Shown here: piece by piece, positions 35,679 to 44,333 of the stretch | How positions within the stretch are numbered: position 1 is the stretch's first letter | How the letters are laid out: every line of letters begins with the position of its first letter | Source: Lacticaseibacillus yichunensis | Lineage (GTDB): Bacteria; Bacillota; Bacilli; Lactobacillales; Lactobacillaceae | Reading direction: 5' to 3' | Assembly (NCBI RefSeq): GCF_003946405.1 | Contig: NZ_RHOG01000009.1 | Location: 17,887-81,886 of the forward strand | Length of the DNA: 64,000 nucleotides | Translations under genes and position numbers: made by a program | Notes under the pieces: generated by a model | What the model was told of the DNA's origin: nothing | The model's database searches: none | What the model saw: the letters and a program-made list of their open reading frames with translations, nothing else

Positions 35679-36920
35679 TTGAACGTCTTAGGCACCATGT
35701 TTTCCTCGCTTCGTGAAAAGAATTTCCGGTATTTCTGGATCGGCCAGTGTATCTCCGTCATGGGCACCTGGATCCAGCGCACCGCCCAGACCTGGCTCGT
35801 GTACCAAATGACCAAGTCGGCCTTTCTGGTGGGGTTGCTCTCCGCCTGCCAGTTTTTACCGATTCTCGGCCTGACGCTTGTCGCAGGCTCTTTGATCGAC
35901 CGCCATCCCAAGCGCCGCATTTTGATGATCACGCAGGCCGGTTTTTTGGTGCTCGGCGTCATCATGACGGTGATTGTGATGACTGGCGTGGTCCAGTATT
36001 GGATGGTCCTTGCCATCGCCTTAGGTTACGGCGTCCTGCAGAGTTTTGACACACCGACGCGCCAGTCGTTCGTCGTCGAACTCGTTGGCCGCAAAAATCT
36101 GATGAACGGCATTTCACTGAACTCCACGATCTTCAACCTCGCCAAGATCGCCGGGCCATCACTGGCTGGCCTTTTGATGGTCAAATTCTCGGTCGGCATC
36201 TGTTTTCTCGTTGATGCGATCTCCTACTTAGCCGTTCTCGGCGGCCTGTTTTTGATCAAGCAGACCAAGGTCGTCGCCACCCCGTCGAAAAAACGGTTGT
36301 GGGCCGATGTCAAAGACGGCCTCAAATATGTTTGGTCGCATGCCGGCATCCGCATGAGTGCGGAATTGATGCTGATCGTGTCGACGCTCAACTTCAACAA
36401 TAATGTCATCATCCCGATCTACGCGAACCAAGTGCTGGGCGGCGGCGCGGACATTTATGCCAACCTGCTGTCGGCCACCGGGATCGGCTCGCTTGCCGCA
36501 GCGTTTTTGATGAGCTACCTGTCGCGGTTTGGCCTGCAGCGCAACATTTATCTGTGGGTCGCAGTCGGCACCGCGGGCTTGCAGGCGGCCATGTTCTTCG
36601 TCCGCTCGTATCCACTCGCCATGGTGATGATGGTCCTGATCGGTTTTTGCAACATGATCTTCCTCAACCAGTCCAACGCCTCGTTCCAGTTCGACATTCC
36701 AAACGAATTGCGTGGCCGCATCATGAGTGTGTACGTGCTGCTCAACCAAGGCACCACCCCGGTCGGCTCGATCTATGTCGGCTCCGTGATGGACGCGTTG
36801 ACCGGCCTGTGGGGCTTTCCGTCCTGCGGGATCCTCGCACTCGTGCTTCTCGTCCCTGTTTTACTGGCCAACCGCCAACTCGTCGGGCACTGGCTCCATC
36901 CGAATTTGAAGGAAAGCTGA
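35679..36920 (+). CDS. MFS exporter, DHA3 (EntS/MefA-like) family
   Basis: 413 aa with about 12 membrane segments. The N-terminal NFRYFWIGQCISVMGTW signature and the DTPTRQSFVVELVGRKNLMNGISLNS loop are typical of the MFS_3/DHA3 group, which exports macrolides, siderophores or other small molecules. The start is TTG, with AAAGGA 9 nt upstream; the first ATG is six codons later. Substrate unknown. It shares an intergenic region with the CIRCE site but has its own promoter. Confidence 0.87.
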   Translation: MNVLGTMFSSLREKNFRYFWIGQCISVMGTWIQRTAQTWLVYQMTKSAFLVGLLSACQFLPILGLTLVAGSLIDRHPKRRILMITQAGFLVLGVIMTVIVMTGVVQYWMVLAIALGYGVLQSFDTPTRQSFVVELVGRKNLMNGISLNSTIFNLAKIAGPSLAGLLMVKFSVGICFLVDAISYLAVLGGLFLIKQTKVVATPSKKRLWADVKDGLKYVWSHAGIRMSAELMLIVSTLNFNNNVIIPIYANQVLGGGADIYANLLSATGIGSLAAAFLMSYLSRFGLQRNIYLWVAVGTAGLQAAMFFVRSYPLAMVMMVLIGFCNMIFLNQSNASFQFDIPNELRGRIMSVYVLLNQGTTPVGSIYVGSVMDALTGLWGFPSCGILALVLLVPVLLANRQLVGHWLHPNLKES

Positions 36921-36945
36921 CCCCGCGCCGCGCGAGTCAGATTCG

Positions 36946-36975
36946 TTGCGTGGTTGCACGCCCCGTGCCTATAAT
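36946..36975 (+). promoter_or_regulatory. promoter of the 128-aa gene
   Basis: TTGCGT (36946-36951), 18-nt spacer, TATAAT (36970-36975), 25 nt before the start codon. Confidence 0.6.
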
Positions 36976-36999
36976 GCAGGCGATAAGGAGGCGAGCGCC

Positions 37000-37386
37000 A
37001 TGGATCTGGGATCTTATGACTATGTCCAGCGCGTCTATAATCGCAATATGGTTTTGCCTGATCACCGCTTGCCAAAAACAGCCGCAGATGGCGACCAGCG
37101 TTTGCTCAATGATGGGACGTTGACGCTGACCATGCACATCCGCGGCGGCCAGGTAACGGCGATCACCATTCACACAACTGCGCCGACCAGCCGCGTGTAC
37201 ATGCAGGTCTTCGAGGGCTTCGAGTTTGGCGTTGAGGCGGTCGGCATCTGGTTGGAAACCTACCACACCGCCCTGCAGAAGGGACAAGCAAATGGCATCG
37301 TCAAAGGCATCGAGGCGCGCTATACTTACGCCGAAGCAACCGGCCTTACCGTGACCCTGCGGCGCGTGGCGGATCTGGATCAGTAG
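37000..37386 (+). CDS. small cytoplasmic protein of unknown function
   Basis: 128 aa from the ATG behind AAGGAGG; a longer frame from 36946 would overlap the promoter. There is no signal or membrane segment. It contains TLTMHIRGGQVTAITIHTTAP and ends TGLTVTLRRVADLDQ, suggesting an alpha/beta fold. I do not recognise the family. It has its own TATAAT promoter and a strong terminator. Confidence 0.72.
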   Translation: MDLGSYDYVQRVYNRNMVLPDHRLPKTAADGDQRLLNDGTLTLTMHIRGGQVTAITIHTTAPTSRVYMQVFEGFEFGVEAVGIWLETYHTALQKGQANGIVKGIEARYTYAEATGLTVTLRRVADLDQ

Positions 37387-37414
37387 AATAAGACGGAAAA
37401 CTTCCCGTATACAA

Positions 37415-37447
37415 AAAAACTGGGCGCAACGGTTGCGTCCAGTTTTT
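37415..37447. terminator. bidirectional terminator
   Basis: 9-bp base stem AAAAACTGG / CCAGTTTTT (37415-37423 with 37439-37447), continued by GCAAC/GTTGC inside. It ends the 128-aa gene and could also end the minus-strand RNA that starts near 37795. Confidence 0.88.
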
Positions 37448-37632
37448 ATGTCTGCCCGGCGCCTTCACGTCGGGCCTATTTTTGAAAAAAGTTCTGACGG
37501 CACAGCAAACAGGCCGAAGTCTCCTCCGACCTGCCAAATTTTAGGTTGGATCCCTTTCCCTCTTCATTTTCGAGATTCCTCCCGTCGGTGTTTGGGAACT
37601 TATTCAGTTTGAAATGTGGGTGGTACATTTTT

Positions 37633-37796
37633 CCGGTACTTCCCAGTACCGGGTCCGTTTAAGCCCTTTGGGTTACCCCCTTACTGCAGGTAACCGTCAT
37701 TGCGTCGCTCGGGGTAGGTCGCGGGTTGGTTCCCGCCGGACTGACCGACGCTGGGAGAGAACTCGTGGCCAGCTCCTCCACGCCTCTCAGTGTCGG
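37633..37796 (-). ncRNA. candidate structured non-coding RNA
   Basis: It begins at the predicted start of a strong minus-strand promoter. In RNA order: stem CCGAC-x-CTG-x-GAG / CTC..CAG-x-GTCGG with inner GTGG/CCAC (37745-37796); hairpin GCGGG/CCCGC (37721-37736); hairpin GGTTACC/GGTAACC (37671-37695); hairpin CCGGTACT-TCCC-AGTACCGG (37633-37652). There is no open frame and no T-run after the last hairpin, so the RNA may continue to the terminator at 37415. The class is not recognised. Other bases of the 37448-38064 gap show no gene. Confidence 0.55.
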
Positions 37797-37800
37797 GATT

Positions 37801-37829
37801 ATAATAACTCCAGTAAGCGGATACGTCAA
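37801..37829 (-). promoter_or_regulatory. promoter of the candidate RNA
   Basis: Minus-strand TTGACG (37824-37829), 17-nt spacer, TATTAT (37801-37806), overlapping a TATAAT at 37798-37803. Confidence 0.65.
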
Positions 37830-38064
37830 CAGATAAAATTGTAAATTGTTTGTATCGCTTGCGCCTTATCTTGTGAATCAAGCACTCGCCGTTGAATCAC
37901 CGAAAACCCTATGTCTGTTTGGGCTACTATCATGTTCAAGCGACGATGTCACAATCGCACCGTCTGCGAAATTACGTTGAATAATCGCCATTAAAATGTT
38001 CAATTAAAGAACACCAATCACGCCAGCCATAAGCCTTTTTCGTTTGTGTTCCCGCTCACAACAC

Positions 38065-38334
38065 TTACTTAGCTTCGGCCGCGATGATCTGATAATCCAA
38101 GGCCGAGATCGGGGCCAAATGATCGAGCAACTGACTCGAAAGGCTAACTTCGGTGGCCAGGCCTGTCGCTTTTGCAAAAAGCAGGTACGCGCCATCCACC
38201 AACGCATCCCCTTGCGCATTCACCGCCGCCGTGGTCGTGATGTACAGTCCCGATCCCGGCATCAGGGTCACAGGCCGGCCGTCATCATCTTTTGTGTCGA
38301 TCGTCTGAATCACCCGGTAATAACTTGTCTTCAT
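38065..38334 (-). CDS. small protein of unknown function
   Basis: 89 aa from the ATG behind AAAGAGG. It starts MKTSYYRVIQTIDTKDDDGRP, with no membrane part and a mixed alpha/beta composition. The start overlaps the stop of the DUF1801-type gene by 4 nt (ATGA), so the two are co-translated. I do not recognise the family. Confidence 0.68.
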   Translation of the reverse strand: MKTSYYRVIQTIDTKDDDGRPVTLMPGSGLYITTTAAVNAQGDALVDGAYLLFAKATGLATEVSLSSQLLDHLAPISALDYQIIAAEAK

Positions 38335-38939
38335 TTGCTTACCTCTTTCGCGTTTCGCGGCTGCCACGGCATCTTCATGTAGACATTCCCGGCCGCCAGT
38401 TCCGTCAATAGTTGCGCCAGCCGAGCCTGCTGGGTCGCGGGCCGCTTTGCCTGACCGAGCCACCGCAGATAATCGTTTTGCTGATACGGTGGGCGTGCCT
38501 CGTAGGCTTCCCGCAGGCCATGCGCCGCCAGGGCCGCCGCGACCGCATCCGGCATGGTCTCCCGCTGGCGTGCGGTTGGCACGGCCGCCGTCGCCCCTTT
38601 ATCTGTCATACGGGCGGCGCGCCATTGGGTCATCGCCCGCACCAATTTTGCCGGCAACGGCTGGTCATAAGGAAACTGAATCGCGCCTTTGCTCGTGTGA
38701 AAGGCCTGCAGTTCCTCGGAAAAATTGGTGATGGTCGCCGGCGTTGGGTAGAAGCCGACATGCTGGCGATTCGCGGCAAAATAGACAGCCGCCTTCCCCT
38801 GCAGATAAAAAGCTGGCATCCCATATGCGAGCCGCTCTTCCGCTTGCGGCAGGGCCTCGCGCAACAGCGTCGCCCATTCCTGAAGGCGTGGCTGCACCGA
38901 TTCGGGTTGGTGGAAAATATAGTCGTCGATCACAGTCAT
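38331..38939 (-). CDS. DUF1801 / YdeI-type protein
   Basis: 202 aa from MTVIDDYI, with AAGGA 8-9 nt upstream. The N-terminal half has the DUF1801 (YdhG-like) hallmarks YGMPAFYLQGKAAVYFAANRQHVGFYPTP. The C-terminal half, with MPDAVAAALAAHG and YLRWLGQAKRPATQQARLAQL, is YdeI/OmpD-associated-like. Such proteins are cytoplasmic and of unknown biochemical function. It overlaps the 89-aa gene by 4 nt. Confidence 0.8.
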   Translation of the reverse strand: MTVIDDYIFHQPESVQPRLQEWATLLREALPQAEERLAYGMPAFYLQGKAAVYFAANRQHVGFYPTPATITNFSEELQAFHTSKGAIQFPYDQPLPAKLVRAMTQWRAARMTDKGATAAVPTARQRETMPDAVAAALAAHGLREAYEARPPYQQNDYLRWLGQAKRPATQQARLAQLLTELAAGNVYMKMPWQPRNAKEVSK

Positions 38940-39020
38940 TGTGTTGTCCTTCTTTCTTGGGTCATTCCGCCCTGCTCCGGCAATGTGAAGCGGCATATCC
39001 CTCTTCAAGTCGTCCGTCAG

Positions 39021-40499
39021 TTACCCCGCGGTTCGGTTCGCCACCCGCGCGCGGCGCTGCGACCAAATATGCAGCGCCCAGGCCGCGAGCATCAGGGCCA
39101 GCGACACCGTCATGATATTGTGCAGCCCGCCATGCAAGATCGTCCGCATTTCAGGTAGCAAACGTTGCGGCAAGCTGCCGACAGTGCTGGCGTCGCTGAG
39201 CTTGTTGAGCATCCCCATTGTGATGCGGCCGGCTGATGCGGCAACCCCCGCGGCCAGCGCGTGGTTCATCACGATGCCCGAAATGGCCGCGATGAACGTC
39301 TGACTCAGCATCCGTATCCAAAACGAGAACGATGTGGCGACCGGGACATCCGCGGCCGCGGCATCAGTCTGCACCTTGACCTGCAGTTCGGTGAAGCAGG
39401 CCCCGTTGCCGAAGCCCTCAAACACGCCAGCCACCAGCAAGATCCAGTATGGGGCGTGGACACCGGCGATGACTAGCGGGACGAAGGCGATGGTCAGGGT
39501 CAAAATGCCGATTGTGATCACCCGATATGGTGTCAGCCGCCGACGCATTGGAGCGACCGAAGCCGACCCAAAGAAATTCGCAAACGAGCTGGGAATCTGC
39601 GTCGCACCGCCGATCAGCGCCGATGTTCCCAGTAGGCCCTGCGCCCACATTGGACTATACGTGATGAAGCCCATGAACGCCGCCCAGATCAGCGCGAATA
39701 AGGCAAAATCGATGACCAGCGCCCGATTTTTGAAAAGCCGGCCCGGAATGATCGGATCCACCGCCCGTTTTTCCGCAAAAAGCAACCAGCCAAATCCGGC
39801 GGCTGCGATCGCCAGCAACAACACGATCGTGCCAAGACTGCCCGTGCCGATCGGCTCGATGCCCGCCAGCAAGGCCACCAGCCCGATCACCATCGCAATG
39901 GCCCCGGACCGATCCAGTGGGGAACGCTGCTGACTATTTTTCGCGACCTGATAAAACGACTGGACGACCACCGCGGACAACAGCCCAATCGGCACATTCA
40001 GATAAAAGACCCAGTGCCAGGAAAACGTATCGACAATGTAGCCCCCGACCAGCGGCCCGATGATCGTCGCCATGCTGTAAGAGCCGGAGACTAGCCCCAG
40101 TACCTGCATCCGTTTGCGCGGATCGCGGTAAAGGTCGGCGTAAATGATATACGGCAGAGAGACCATGCCACCGTTGCCCAGCCCGGACAGCGCCCGCGCT
40201 GCGATCAAAAACGCCATGTTCGGCGCCAGGCCCTGAAGCAACGACCCGAGCACAAACAACAAGGCCGCCAATTCATAAGCAAATTTATTGGAGGTGCGCT
40301 GGCCGAGCTTGCTCCAAAGCACCGTCGACACGGCGGTCCCCAGCAAAAACGAGGCGACGATCCACGCCATGTACTGCAGGCCGTGCAGATCGGCGATGAT
40401 CGCCGGCAGCGCCGTGTTCACAATGGTACTATCCAGCCCGCTCATGGCGTTTGACAGCAATAAGGCAACGGTGACGATCATGATGGCACGTTTACTCAC
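39021..40499 (-). CDS. MFS exporter, DHA2 (EmrB/QacA) family
   Basis: 492 aa, about 14 membrane segments. N-terminal LDSTIVNTALPAI is the DHA2 motif D1, followed by GLGNGGMVSLPYI and a motif C-like GPLVGGYIVDTFSWHWVFYLN. These are proton-driven multidrug exporters; the substrate is not known. The GTG start overlaps the methyltransferase stop by 8 nt (GTGAGTAA), so the two are coupled. Confidence 0.88.
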   Translation of the reverse strand: MSKRAIMIVTVALLLSNAMSGLDSTIVNTALPAIIADLHGLQYMAWIVASFLLGTAVSTVLWSKLGQRTSNKFAYELAALLFVLGSLLQGLAPNMAFLIAARALSGLGNGGMVSLPYIIYADLYRDPRKRMQVLGLVSGSYSMATIIGPLVGGYIVDTFSWHWVFYLNVPIGLLSAVVVQSFYQVAKNSQQRSPLDRSGAIAMVIGLVALLAGIEPIGTGSLGTIVLLLAIAAAGFGWLLFAEKRAVDPIIPGRLFKNRALVIDFALFALIWAAFMGFITYSPMWAQGLLGTSALIGGATQIPSSFANFFGSASVAPMRRRLTPYRVITIGILTLTIAFVPLVIAGVHAPYWILLVAGVFEGFGNGACFTELQVKVQTDAAAADVPVATSFSFWIRMLSQTFIAAISGIVMNHALAAGVAASAGRITMGMLNKLSDASTVGSLPQRLLPEMRTILHGGLHNIMTVSLALMLAAWALHIWSQRRARVANRTAG

Positions 40500-41121
40500 G
40501 AGAAGACTTCTTTCCTTGTTTCCGGGCTAACTTTTTCGACAGGCCATGCTTATTGGCGGCCGTTGCGGCTTTGCGGCGTGCGGCCTCGCCTCGCCGTTTT
40601 TCCGCGATGAAAACAAAATAGCCATCGCGCTCGACCACGCGCAGCCCGCCGAAGACCGCGCGAATCTTATTTTCATACCACAGGCGGCGCTTGGTCACCA
40701 TGTACAGCGTCCCGCCAACCGCCAGCTGCCGGTACGCGCCTTCGATGAACCCCTTGGCCACGGAAAAATCGGTGTGATACGGCGGATTGGACAGCACCAC
40801 ATCAAACACCTCACCGCCCAGCGCCGAAAAGCCATCGCTCTTGAGGATGCGCGGGGCAACGCCATTGCGGGTGGCATTGGCCGTTGCGACCGCCACCGCA
40901 TCCTCCTGCACATCCACCATCGTCACCTGAGCGGCCGGCAAAGTTTTGGCAAAATAGAGTCCGACAAAGCCCGACCCGCAGCCTAAGTCGAGGATACGGC
41001 TGCCGTCCTGCACCGGCGCCAAGTCCAGCATGGCCTGAGTGCCGCGATCCAGGGCGGTCGGGGAAAAAACAGTGGGCAGGGTCTCAATAGTTAGTGTGGT
41101 CTGATGATAGGTGAATTGCAT
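40492..41121 (-). CDS. RsmC-like N-methyltransferase (YbxB type)
   Basis: 209 aa. The SAM motif is ILDLGCGSGFVGLYFAK (about 43-59) and the catalytic motif is SNPPYH (about 112-117), typical of enzymes that methylate exocyclic amino groups in RNA or DNA. Its size and C-terminal basic tail (many Lys/Arg) match the YbxB/RsmC family of 16S rRNA guanine-N2 methyltransferases. It is followed by the DHA2 exporter with overlap. Confidence 0.85.
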   Translation of the reverse strand: MQFTYHQTTLTIETLPTVFSPTALDRGTQAMLDLAPVQDGSRILDLGCGSGFVGLYFAKTLPAAQVTMVDVQEDAVAVATANATRNGVAPRILKSDGFSALGGEVFDVVLSNPPYHTDFSVAKGFIEGAYRQLAVGGTLYMVTKRRLWYENKIRAVFGGLRVVERDGYFVFIAEKRRGEAARRKAATAANKHGLSKKLARKQGKKSSRE

Positions 41122-41207
41122 GGCGTAACCTCCAGTTGTGACGATCTCTTTCAGTCTACGCGTTGAGGCCCGCCAGCGAAATGTTTTTCGGGGAAAATGG
41201 GGGCGGC

Positions 41208-41248
41208 CTGCCTAACTGAGCCACCATCCCGCGGGCCTACACACCCTG
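41208..41248 (+). repeat. palindromic element family, partial copy
   Basis: Right-end fragment (CTAACTGAGCCACCATCCC ... CACACCCTG) directly before the full copy at 41261. Confidence 0.7.
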
Positions 41249-41260
41249 TAGTTGGGTTCC

Positions 41261-41360
41261 GGCTCGCATGGCGGAAGCATCTAGGCGTCTCATGCACTCG
41301 ATGGCTAAGCCCGCCATCAAGCGCATGAGCCGACCTAGCTGTTCCGCCATCCCGCGAGCC
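41261..41360 (+). repeat. palindromic element family, copy 3 (type 1, best-formed hairpin)
   Basis: The arms from outside in are GGCTCGC/GCGAGCC, ATGGCGGAA/TTCCGCCAT, CTAGG/CCTAG, CTCATGC/GCATGAG and GATGGC/GCCATC, giving 34 base pairs with short internal loops. It is followed by CACCCTGAATCAAAAAA. Confidence 0.88.
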
Positions 41361-41424
41361 TGCACACCCTGAATCAAAAAAGGCCGCGACAGCGTGTTCG
41401 CCATCGCAGTGTTCAAGCACAACT

Positions 41425-42153
41425 TCAATAAAATCCCACATCCGCCGCCAACATCAAATGATCCGACAAAATCGGCGTCACCGTCCGGACATTGGAAAGC
41501 GTCAAATTACGGCTCGTGAAAATATTGTCGATGGCAAATTGCTGCATTGTCGCATCGCGCCACATGTACGTGTCCAGCCACCTGCCGTCCTGCCCATTGG
41601 CCATATTCAGCTGTTCGGCCAGGACCTGCCATTCTTCGTGGCGCTGATCCATGTTGAAATCACCAAACACGATCTGCTCCTTGAGTGGGTCGGCGCCCAG
41701 TGCGTCCAGAAGCTGCGCAGCTTCATCGATCCGCAGCGCCGGCTTTTCAAAAGCGAAGTGGGTGTTGTACACGGCGATGTCGTGCCCTGCCACGTGATAG
41801 ACGCCGCGCTGAAACACCCGCGGTTCCTCGCCGCGGCTGGCAAAATGCGTGGCATCGCAGGCTGCCAGCGGGCGGTCGGCGAAAGTTGCGATACCATACG
41901 ACCCGCCCATCAGCGGCATCGCCTCGGCAAATGAATTCGTGTATTGCGTGCCGCCGATCACGGCCGGCATGTCGAACGGATTGCGATCAGTGAACCGGTC
42001 GACCTCCTGCACCCCGATGACCGCCAAGTGTTCCTGGCTGAAAAGTCGCTGGAGGGCCTCCAAGTCAGGATGCTGCCCACCTGCGATGTTGAACGTTGCC
42101 ACATGAAGTTCCACGTTGATGACCTGCCTTTGTTGTTTTGCAACCGTTGTCAT
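41425..42153 (-). CDS. endonuclease/exonuclease/phosphatase (EEP) family protein
   Basis: 242 aa. EEP superfamily landmarks: VATFNIAGG (N-terminal Asn), GVQEVDRF (metal Glu), YNTHFAF, VFGDFNMDQ (Asp/Asn pair) and the final SDHLML His. Members hydrolyse phosphodiesters in nucleic acids, sphingomyelin or phosphoinositides; the substrate is unknown. There is no signal peptide. It ends in front of the palindromic element at 41261. Confidence 0.85.
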   Translation of the reverse strand: MTTVAKQQRQVINVELHVATFNIAGGQHPDLEALQRLFSQEHLAVIGVQEVDRFTDRNPFDMPAVIGGTQYTNSFAEAMPLMGGSYGIATFADRPLAACDATHFASRGEEPRVFQRGVYHVAGHDIAVYNTHFAFEKPALRIDEAAQLLDALGADPLKEQIVFGDFNMDQRHEEWQVLAEQLNMANGQDGRWLDTYMWRDATMQQFAIDNIFTSRNLTLSNVRTVTPILSDHLMLAADVGFY

Positions 42154-42322
42154 CTTAATCCTACCCCGAAAAGGCCGGCCGGGTCAGGGAAAAACGATGG
42201 CGTCCGCAAAACTTGGAATGAGCCGTCATGTCAAGTTGGCAGGGCAAGTTCTCAACCGCAGGCGGCAAGGCGACCGGCTTTTCTGAAAGGCCAAGGCAAG
42301 CTAGCACCGCACCGGCCTCCTG

Positions 42323-43036
42323 TCACTTCAAATGTGCCCCAAGCGCCCGCATTTTCGCAAACACTGCGTCTTCACCGCGCCGATCCGCCCTGCTGGCCGT
42401 GTGAATCGTGCTCCCCGGGCGGTTGCGCTTGGTGTACAGCGCCGCGGGCTGATACGCATAGCGGCCCGGCGTTTTCGCGACAAACTCAGCGGTGAACAAA
42501 TAATCCTCCGCCAGCGTCAAAGACTCATCAAAGCGCAAGTTAGCCGCCTCGATCGCGCTGCGCCGAAACGCCTTGTTCCAGACGTATCCGCCGACCTCTG
42601 TGCCATGATGGCTGACCTGTTCAAACATCGCGCGCTGATCAAGCATCATCGCCCGGTTTCCAGCTCCGCGCCGCGAATACCAGTTATAGCCAACGCTCGA
42701 AGCGACCACATCAGGCGCCGAAAATCCGCCGGCCAGCACTTCGACAAAGTTCGGCGCGATCAGGTCATCGCCATCCAAAAAGGCCACGGCTTCGCCCGTC
42801 GCCCGGTCCAGTCCATAATTTCGTGCCGCCGACACGCCGCGGTGGCTGGGAAAAACGGCAGCGTGAAACTGCGGCACCCCGCGCACAAAGTCCACCACCG
42901 TTTCGCCCGTCCCATCCGTCGACCCGTCATCGACCAACCACAACTCAAAATCCTGCGTCTGGTGGGTCAGATCATCCAACATCCCCCGCAAATAGCTGCC
43001 CAGCTGAAACGTCGGGATCACGATCGTCAATTGCAT
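42323..43036 (-). CDS. glycosyltransferase family 2
   Basis: 237 aa from MQLTIVIPTFQ, preceded by AAGGAGG. GT-A fold with LWLVDDGSTDGTGE (about 33-46), AARNYGLDRATGEAVAFLDGDD (DxD-like metal site near 88) and the later EDYLF motif, typical of inverting GT2 enzymes of wall or exopolysaccharide synthesis. There is no membrane segment. The gene stands alone, and donor and acceptor are unknown. Confidence 0.88.
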   Translation of the reverse strand: MQLTIVIPTFQLGSYLRGMLDDLTHQTQDFELWLVDDGSTDGTGETVVDFVRGVPQFHAAVFPSHRGVSAARNYGLDRATGEAVAFLDGDDLIAPNFVEVLAGGFSAPDVVASSVGYNWYSRRGAGNRAMMLDQRAMFEQVSHHGTEVGGYVWNKAFRRSAIEAANLRFDESLTLAEDYLFTAEFVAKTPGRYAYQPAALYTKRNRPGSTIHTASRADRRGEDAVFAKMRALGAHLK

Positions 43037-43152
43037 CGCGGCCGCCTCCTTTTTCTGTGATGGGCAAATTATCGGCGGCGCCGGCGTATTCGTCAATCAA
43101 AGTGACTCGTGGGGCGGCGCGACGCAGTTTTCCTGGACGCCAGCGCACCCAG

Positions 43153-43803
43153 TCAAAGATATTTACTGCCCTCGCGCACTGCCAGTGACATCAACTCATG
43201 GTCTCGCATAAACGCGCGCACCCAGTCGGAATCCGTCTTGCTGTACTGCCGCAGTGCCCATCCGATCGCCTTCTGAATGAAGAATTCTGGAGTAGTCCGG
43301 TCGGCCAAGATCGCGCGTGACAACATCGCGGTGTCCGTCTGCGTTTTTTCCATCAATTGAAGCGTGATGCCGACGCGGCGCAGCCAAAAATCATCCTGGC
43401 CGAAAAACCAGTCGAAAATCGCCGCCTTTTCCGCGGGATGTCGCGCGATGTAGCGGCCAAACACCATCCGCCAGGCGTCAACGCTGTCCCACCAGGCCTT
43501 CACCGGCACAAATTCGGCCAGCCAGCGCATGTCCGTCAGCGTCCACTGCCGCACGCGGGCGCTGGCCAAGTCGATCGCCGCATACTGATATTCCCGCTCA
43601 GGCCGGGCATACAGCGCCGCGACCGCACCCCGCAACGCCTCAGTCGACCAGGTGCGGCTGGCGGCAATCAGCGGTCGCAGTTGCCGCTTCCGTTCAGGCG
43701 TTTTGACCCCAAGAAACGGAAACCGATTCCTCATATAATGGGCCATGGGCGCCGCATTGGCGGGGTCCCCTTGCAGGAAGAAGGTCTCGGCCGTCACCGC
43801 CAT
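43153..43803 (-). CDS. DNA alkylation repair protein (AlkD-like)
   Basis: 216 aa, HEAT-like helical repeats. MRNRFPFLGVKTPERKRQ at the start and WWDSVDAW and FIQKAIGWALRQYSK later are the hallmarks of the AlkC/AlkD glycosylase family, which removes alkylated purines. It follows the DUF1304 gene with a one-base gap, so they share a transcript. Confidence 0.85.
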   Translation of the reverse strand: MAVTAETFFLQGDPANAAPMAHYMRNRFPFLGVKTPERKRQLRPLIAASRTWSTEALRGAVAALYARPEREYQYAAIDLASARVRQWTLTDMRWLAEFVPVKAWWDSVDAWRMVFGRYIARHPAEKAAIFDWFFGQDDFWLRRVGITLQLMEKTQTDTAMLSRAILADRTTPEFFIQKAIGWALRQYSKTDSDWVRAFMRDHELMSLAVREGSKYL

Positions 43804-43804
43804 C

Positions 43805-44167
43805 TCAGAGCACCACCAAGATCACTGTCACGGCGCCCGGCAGCGCCTGAATCAGAAAGATCTTTTTGGTCACCGTCGCCCCGCCATAAAGGCCGACCAA
43901 GGTCACAAAGCCGGCCAGCAGCGCCGCCGTCACGACTTGCGCTTGGCCATGCAGCAGGACCAGCGTCAATAACAGGACGAGGCCCAATGCTAGATTATAA
44001 ATACCCTGATTTTTCAGCGCGACTTGCGCGTTGGGTTCTTGGACAAACGACAGTGGCATCCCAAAGGCGCCCGCCTGTACGTCCGGTTTCGCCAGCATTT
44101 CCAGTCCGGCGATACCCAAATGTTCGACGCCCAACAAGCCAACCAAGATCAATGCGATGAGCGACAT
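43805..44167 (-). CDS. DUF1304 family membrane protein
   Basis: 120 aa with four hydrophobic segments (about 3-25, 50-70, 76-96 and 99-120) and the conserved GxEHLGIAGLEM and ALKNQGIYN motifs of DUF1304. Function unknown. It lies directly upstream of the AlkD-like gene. Confidence 0.82.
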   Translation of the reverse strand: MSLIALILVGLLGVEHLGIAGLEMLAKPDVQAGAFGMPLSFVQEPNAQVALKNQGIYNLALGLVLLLTLVLLHGQAQVVTAALLAGFVTLVGLYGGATVTKKIFLIQALPGAVTVILVVL

Positions 44168-44333
44168 GTTTTTCCTCCTCTGGCCAAAGTACAGTCAAAT
44201 AACGTTTCCGCCAATCGGCCAAATGCGGTGATCCCGCCTGCCAGCCGCGGCGCTTCTCGTGCAAATAATAACGCATGCTAGCCAGCAGGCCAAGTCCTGT
44301 GCTAAAGTCAAAGCATCGAATGGAGGCGTTTCT

